64,000 bases of DNA from Streptomyces antibioticus (GTDB taxonomy: Bacteria; Actinomycetota; Actinomycetes; Streptomycetales; Streptomycetaceae), in contig NZ_KQ948422.1 in assembly GCF_001514065.1 (NCBI RefSeq), forward strand, positions 496,001 to 560,000, given 5' to 3'. The position numbers and the translations under genes are program-made. Of this stretch, positions 59,844 through 64,000 are shown in pieces. Below the pieces are notes generated by a model that was not told the DNA's origin, made no database searches, and was given only the letters and a program-made list of their open reading frames with translations. The first letter of the stretch is position 1, and each line of letters opens with the position of its first letter.

Positions 59844-60980
59844 TCAGGACACGGGCAGAGCGGTCCACTGCTGGTGGGCTCCGCCGTTGCAGTCCCACAG
59901 GACCAGTTGCGTACCGTCGGTGGTGGACGCGTTGGGGTCGTCGAGGCAACGGCCGGAGACCGGGTTGCGGTAGCCGCCGTTGTAGGTCTGCCATTGCTGG
60001 TTGGTTCCGCCGTTGCAGTCCCAGATCTCGATCTTGGTGCCGTTGGCGGTGCCGCGGCCGGTGACGTCGAGGCACTTCCCGAGCGCCCGCAGGGTGCCGT
60101 CGGAGCGCGCGGCCCAGGTCTGCGCGGCGGAGCCGTCACAGGTCCGGATCTCCGCGGGGGTCCCGTTGGCGCTGTTGCCGCCGGTGACGCCCAGGCATTT
60201 GCCCGCGATCCCGGAGCGCACCTGCCCGGCCGCGGAGTCCGGTGGCTTGATCCAGCCTGCCGCGTCCGCGGCCTGGATCCCCGCGTTGAAGGCGTCCGCC
60301 ATCTTGGCGAAGCCGTTGTCGTTGGGGTGCAGGGCGTCGGACAGGTCGGCGGCGGTCAGGGCGCTCATGTCCACCAGACGGACGTGCTTGCCGGCCGCCT
60401 GCTCGGCCTGGACGATCCCGGGCAACTTGGCGTTGAACGCGGGCCTGTTGGCCTCCTCGGTACCGCTGGTGGAGATGATCACGGTGCCGACGAGCACGGT
60501 CGCGTCGGGTGCGGCCCGGGTGATCTGGTCGATGAGCGCGCGGAGCCGGTCGGCCGCAGTCGGGATCTGGTAGTTCCCGTTCAGGTCGTTGGTGCCGATC
60601 TCCAGGGTGACCACGTTGGGGCGGTAGCGGGCCAGCACGGAGTCCGCGATGCCGGCGATCTGGTCGATCCGCCAGCCGGAGTGGCCTTCGTTGTCCGGGT
60701 CGGACATGGTGCCGTTGCGCCCCGAGCCGACGAAGTCAAGGGTGTGCCCCTCGGCCGTCAGCCTGTTCGCCAGAAAGCTCCGGTAGCTGTTCCCGGAGGG
60801 GCTGCCGACGCCCCAGGTGATCGAGTCGCCCAACGGCATCAGCCGTAGGGGCGTGGCCGCCGCTGCGGCTTGTGCGGCGGAGGATGGCGCCTCGGCGGCG
60901 GTCGCCGCGGCGGGCCATGCGGCGCCCATTCCGAGGGCGGCCGCCAGCGCCGCGGCCAAGGGTCCCCAGTACTTCTTCAT
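59844..60980 (-). CDS. secreted SGNH (CE3-like) esterase with CBM13
   Basis: A 378-residue exported esterase with a signal peptide (1-29). The SGNH blocks are PLGDSITWGVGS (Ser53), GSGRNGTMSD, EIGTNDLNGN and SDALHPNDNGF (Asp and His), ending near 250. A ricin trefoil (250-378) follows with EIRTCDGSAAQTW, IWDCNGGTNQQW and [12 protein letters not shown]. The fold and secretion fit acetylxylan esterases of CE3. GAGGAA precedes the ATG. It starts 63 bp downstream of the beta-helix gene and may share its transcript. Confidence 0.88.
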   Translation of the reverse strand: MKKYWGPLAAALAAALGMGAAWPAAATAAEAPSSAAQAAAAATPLRLMPLGDSITWGVGSPSGNSYRSFLANRLTAEGHTLDFVGSGRNGTMSDPDNEGHSGWRIDQIAGIADSVLARYRPNVVTLEIGTNDLNGNYQIPTAADRLRALIDQITRAAPDATVLVGTVIISTSGTEEANRPAFNAKLPGIVQAEQAAGKHVRLVDMSALTAADLSDALHPNDNGFAKMADAFNAGIQAADAAGWIKPPDSAAGQVRSGIAGKCLGVTGGNSANGTPAEIRTCDGSAAQTWAARSDGTLRALGKCLDVTGRGTANGTKIEIWDCNGGTNQQWQTYNGGYRNPVSGRCLDDPNASTTDGTQLVLWDCNGGAHQQWTALPVS

Positions 60981-61042
60981 CGGCGTTCCTCACTGGGTGC
61001 GGGACAGTGGGTGGGGGTGAACGAATTGCATGTCCGTGCAGG

Positions 61043-63487
61043 TCAGCGGAGAGTGAAGTCCTGGTTGGTGCCGGGTGCGTTCTTGCACTGCCACTGGTCC
61101 AGTTGCTGGCCCAGGTTGCTGCCCCCGCCATAGACGTCCAGGCACAGACCGCTGTTCTGGCTCTTGAAGGAGTACGAGCCGTCGGACTGCTGTACCGGCA
61201 GCCACAGTGCGCTGGGCGTTCCGCCCGCGGCCTGTTGCACGATGTTCGGCGTACCGGCGGTCGTGGAGCCGCCGGCCACCGCCACGAACTGTCCGGAGTG
61301 CTGCGCGCGCAGTTGCCCGTAGCCGCCGGAGACCGGCACGAACTCGAACTGCTGGTTGCCCTGCCCGTTGCAGGTCCACTGGGCGATCGCGGCGCCGGCG
61401 CTGGTGGAGTTGCCGTACACGTCCAGGCACAGGCTGTTGCTGCCGATCACCAACTGGTGGTAGCCCGTGGGGAAGCCGCCGCCCGAGGACTGGACGCCCG
61501 CCTGCTGGATGACGTCTCGGGCGCCCTGAGGCCAGTTGGTGCCGCTGACCAGGACGTTGCCGGTGAGGACGTTGTTGTGCGGCGGGCCGGTGGCCACGTA
61601 CGTGTTGCCGCCGTTGTACCAGTTGTTGGAGAACGTGCTGTCGTCGGTGTGGTTGTTCGCGTTGGCGTTGGTGAGCGCCCAGTTGCCCGCGTCCTGCACC
61701 ACGTTGCCGGACACCTTCAGGTACCGGGAGCCCTCGTCGAGGTACAGCGCGGTGGTGCGGTTGTTGTCGTACATGTAGTTGTCGGAGATCACCGAGCCGG
61801 GGGCCGCGGACAGGCTGTAGATGCTGCCGCCGTCGAACATAGCGTTCTTGGTGTCGAAGACCAGGTTGTGGGAGACGGTGTTGTTCTTCAGCGTGGTGGG
61901 AGTGCTGTAGACCGGCTGGTAGTTGTACGTGCCCCGGTTGACGTAGTCCTGGCTGCCGCCCGGGTCGTTCATCCCCCAGCCCCAGCCGATGTCGATCCCG
62001 TCGTAGGGCAGGTGATCGCACTGGTTGTGGGTGATCGTCGCGTTGGTGACGTAGGTCGACAGGATTCCGGCGGTCTCCTTGTAGTCGGTGCCCACTCCGC
62101 TGACCTTGTTGTTGCTGATGGTGATGTTCTGGTTGGTCATCTGCGGGTTGGCGGGGTGGTGCGCGTCCGGCTGGATCCCGCCGACCTGGATGCCGCTGCC
62201 GGCGAGGTCGGTGAACGTGTTGCCGGTGATGGTGACACCGTTCGCGCCGAGTCCGGTGCCGGAGGCGGTGGCGACGCCGTCGTTGCCCACGCCCAGTCCG
62301 GCCTGGCCGAGTTCGGAGAACGTGTTGCCCGAGAAGGTGATGCCGGTGGCGGCGGAGACCTGGACGGCCGCGGGCATCTGCTCCCAGTGGTTGCGGGTGG
62401 CTTCGAACTGCGTGCAGCCCGACTTGCAGGTGCTCAGCCAGTTGGCGGGCATCGCGTAGGTGCCGGTGATGTGGGCGCCGCTCTGCTGGTCCGCGTACCC
62501 GTCGGGTCCGCTGGGGCCGAGCCAGGAGGTCCCGGTGAACCGTATGCCGGCGAATGCGAGACCGGTCGCGGGTGAGTCGTAGCTGCCGCTGATGCCCAAC
62601 AGGCTCTGCAAGCGGGGCAGTTCGACGTCGAGGCTGTTCGGGTTCTGGCCCGGCTGGGCGCGGTAGTACAGGTCGCCGGTGGACGCGTCGAGATACCACT
62701 GCCCGGCCTGCTTGAGGAACGCGTAGTTGTTCTCCAGGTACATGGTCCCGCCGGCGAACGGGGCGTTGATGGTGTCGTAGCCCCACGAGTTGTTGTTCCA
62801 CGCGGGCTGCTGCATGGTGATGGTCCTGCCGCTGATCGACCGGACCGGCGCGTAGCGGTCGGTGAAGGAGTTGACGCTCTCGACCTCCATGTGGCTCTGG
62901 TCCGAGAGGCCGGCCAGGTAGTCGAGGGAGGAGTCGGTGACGGTCAGTCCGGTCTGGGTGAAGGTGAAGGCCGAGCGGGGCACCTGGATCGCCGCCCGCG
63001 GTGCCTGCTTGCCGTTCACGTACAACTGCCGTGTGTTGACGCCGCTGCCGACGTGGGCCGACCAGATGTTGCTGCCTTGATCATGCACCTGCCAACCAGA
63101 TATCTGCTGGGCGCCGCTCACGACCGGCTGCTGCCCGGACATGGCCTGGTAGGTGATCGTGTGGCCGTTCTGGCCGCCGTCGCCGGAGCCGAAGGTCAGC
63201 GGCTTGGACTGCCGGTAGATGCCACCGGCCAGGTGGACCACGACGTCGGAGTCGGCCGAGAGGCGGTGCGCGGGCTGCCGCGCCTGGTCGATCGTCGCGA
63301 ACGGCTGCCCGGCGGTGCCGTTCCCGCCGGGGGCCGCGTCCGGGGCCACGTACAGATCGGCGGCCGCCGCCTGGCGCCCGGCCGGTACGGCGAACGCGGC
63401 CCCGGCCAGGGGCAGGCTCCCGGCAAGTAACGCGAACAGAGCTACGGGGGCGGCCCACAGGCCGCGGAGCGCTCTGGCTCCGGACAT
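61043..63487 (-). CDS. secreted beta-helix protein with ricin-type module, catalytic family unassigned
   Basis: An 814-residue exported protein. GGAGG lies 6 nt before the ATG at 63487; another ATG two codons upstream (63493) is too close to the site. The signal peptide ends near residue 35. LYVAPDAAPGGNGTAGQPFA and GITFSGNTFSEL/GVTITGNTFTDL-type repeats mark a right-handed parallel beta-helix (about 45-660), as in pectate lyases and in several glycosidase families. No catalytic residues can be named. A trefoil (670-814) nearly equal to that of the GH39-like protein follows. It may cut or bind a polysaccharide backbone. Confidence 0.78.
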   Translation of the reverse strand: MSGARALRGLWAAPVALFALLAGSLPLAGAAFAVPAGRQAAAADLYVAPDAAPGGNGTAGQPFATIDQARQPAHRLSADSDVVVHLAGGIYRQSKPLTFGSGDGGQNGHTITYQAMSGQQPVVSGAQQISGWQVHDQGSNIWSAHVGSGVNTRQLYVNGKQAPRAAIQVPRSAFTFTQTGLTVTDSSLDYLAGLSDQSHMEVESVNSFTDRYAPVRSISGRTITMQQPAWNNNSWGYDTINAPFAGGTMYLENNYAFLKQAGQWYLDASTGDLYYRAQPGQNPNSLDVELPRLQSLLGISGSYDSPATGLAFAGIRFTGTSWLGPSGPDGYADQQSGAHITGTYAMPANWLSTCKSGCTQFEATRNHWEQMPAAVQVSAATGITFSGNTFSELGQAGLGVGNDGVATASGTGLGANGVTITGNTFTDLAGSGIQVGGIQPDAHHPANPQMTNQNITISNNKVSGVGTDYKETAGILSTYVTNATITHNQCDHLPYDGIDIGWGWGMNDPGGSQDYVNRGTYNYQPVYSTPTTLKNNTVSHNLVFDTKNAMFDGGSIYSLSAAPGSVISDNYMYDNNRTTALYLDEGSRYLKVSGNVVQDAGNWALTNANANNHTDDSTFSNNWYNGGNTYVATGPPHNNVLTGNVLVSGTNWPQGARDVIQQAGVQSSGGGFPTGYHQLVIGSNSLCLDVYGNSTSAGAAIAQWTCNGQGNQQFEFVPVSGGYGQLRAQHSGQFVAVAGGSTTAGTPNIVQQAAGGTPSALWLPVQQSDGSYSFKSQNSGLCLDVYGGGSNLGQQLDQWQCKNAPGTNQDFTLR

Positions 63488-63657
63488 CGTCATCCTCCAG
63501 TGGGGGGCGGTGGCGCCTGGTGTGGGGCGCCCGGTGTGGGTGACGGAGTGGCGCTGTTCGGCGTGGGACGCGCCGATCGGTCGGACGGTCGGAAGATCGC
63601 GGGGGGGGGTGCGGCCGGGCGCCGGCCGGCGAAGGCCCGCGTCCAGTGGCTTGTGCG

Positions 63658-63689
63658 GCCCGTGGCCGGGGGTGGACCCGGCCACGGGC
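63658..63689 (-). terminator. terminator of the partial rightmost gene
   Basis: Perfect 13-bp stem GCCCGTGGCCGGG (63658-63670) and CCCGGCCACGGGC (63677-63689) with a 6-nt loop, 15 bp beyond the stop of the partial gene at 63704. The beta-helix gene downstream therefore probably has its own promoter. Confidence 0.8.
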
Positions 63690-63703
63690 TGGAACCGGTC
63701 CCC

Positions 63704-64000
63704 TCAGCTGAGGTTCCATCGCTGGTTGGAACCGCCGTTGCAGGTCCACAGCTCGGCCAGGGCACCGTTGGCCGTGGAGGCGCCGGTGACGTCGAGGCAG
63801 AGTCCGGACTGGGTGCCGGTGATCGTGCCGTCGGAGTTCAGCTGCCACTGCTGGTTGGCGCCGCCGTTGCAAGGCCAGGTCACCACCTTGGTACCGGCGG
63901 TGGTCTGGTTGTTGTAGGCGTCCAGGCACAGCTGGCTGCTGCCGCTGTATACGGCCAACTGGCCGGAGGATGTGCGGGTCCAGCTCTGGTTGGCGCCGCC
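63704..64000 (-). CDS. partial gene: C-terminal ricin/CBM13 module
   Basis: The last 98 codons of a leftward gene that continues beyond the window. The visible text is the end of a ricin trefoil: [32 protein letters not shown] and LWTCNGGSNQRW before the stop. It is close to the trefoils of the GH27 and GH54 proteins, so it is probably another secreted carbohydrate-active enzyme of the same locus. The catalytic domain lies outside the window. Confidence 0.85.
   Translation of the reverse strand, partial: GGANQSWTRTSSGQLAVYSGSSQLCLDAYNNQTTAGTKVVTWPCNGGANQQWQLNSDGTITGTQSGLCLDVTGASTANGALAELWTCNGGSNQRWNLS

Overview
The window is high-GC DNA with GTG/TTG starts, GGAGG-type ribosome sites, dense regulators (TetR, LysR, LuxR-LAL), HGxxPAAW-type and ricin-domain secreted proteins. 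This is typical of a Streptomyces or close actinomycete chromosome, and the amount of secreted enzymes and gene debris suggests an arm or other accessory region rather than the conserved core. No rRNA, tRNA, CRISPR array or intact mobile element was recognised.

Region 1 (1-10.5 kb): a catalase-like haem protein behind a repeat-rich leader, a LysR regulator, then a catabolic operon (two alpha/beta hydrolases, an FAD aromatic monooxygenase and an amidohydrolase, translationally coupled). Two close TetR paralogues (2680-3363 and 8935-9621) flank the operon. A shared 20-bp operator-like sequence occurs three times: in front of the operon, in front of the second TetR, and in front of a truncated esterase. 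The right side of this region is rearranged, with a truncated TetR joined tail-to-tail to a truncated esterase. A LysE exporter follows.

Region 2 (10.5-26.5 kb): a decayed LAL regulator fragment, a dienelactone/PAF-AH-type hydrolase, a large LAL regulator, a divergent S-adenosylhomocysteine-hydrolase-like protein, an ABC-2-like membrane protein and an MMPL transporter, an IS1182-type transposase remnant, an HATPase-like regulator, a DedA protein, an HGxxPAAW membrane protein, a CBS-BON protein, a thioesterase pseudogene with an in-frame stop, and a second LuxR-ATPase regulator.

Region 3 (26.7-45.4 kb): a PAP2 phosphatase, a lipoprotein, an unknown protein coupled to a membrane zinc peptidase, a secreted trypsin-like protease, a thermolysin-type M4 protease, a second MMPL transporter facing a two-component system across a 100-bp tandem repeat array, an NCS1 nucleobase permease, a LysR regulator divergent from a D-amino-acid oxidase, a WD40 protein and an unknown membrane protein.

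Region 4 (45.5-64 kb, running off the window): eleven consecutive leftward genes, nearly all for secreted enzymes, each carrying a ricin/CBM13 beta-trefoil: CE1 esterase, GH29 fucosidase, GH59 galactosylceramidase-like, GH39-like, GH54 arabinofuranosidase, GH27, a second GH54 with its modules in reverse order, GH10 xylanase, SGNH esterase, beta-helix protein and one partial gene. Seven of them (57990 to 45506) look like one transcription unit preceded by two CATCCCATGT boxes. Together they would strip arabinose, galactose, fucose and acyl groups and cut the backbone of a branched plant polysaccharide. No transporter or regulator lies among them. This locus, with its swapped trefoil modules, is the most coherent candidate system in the window.
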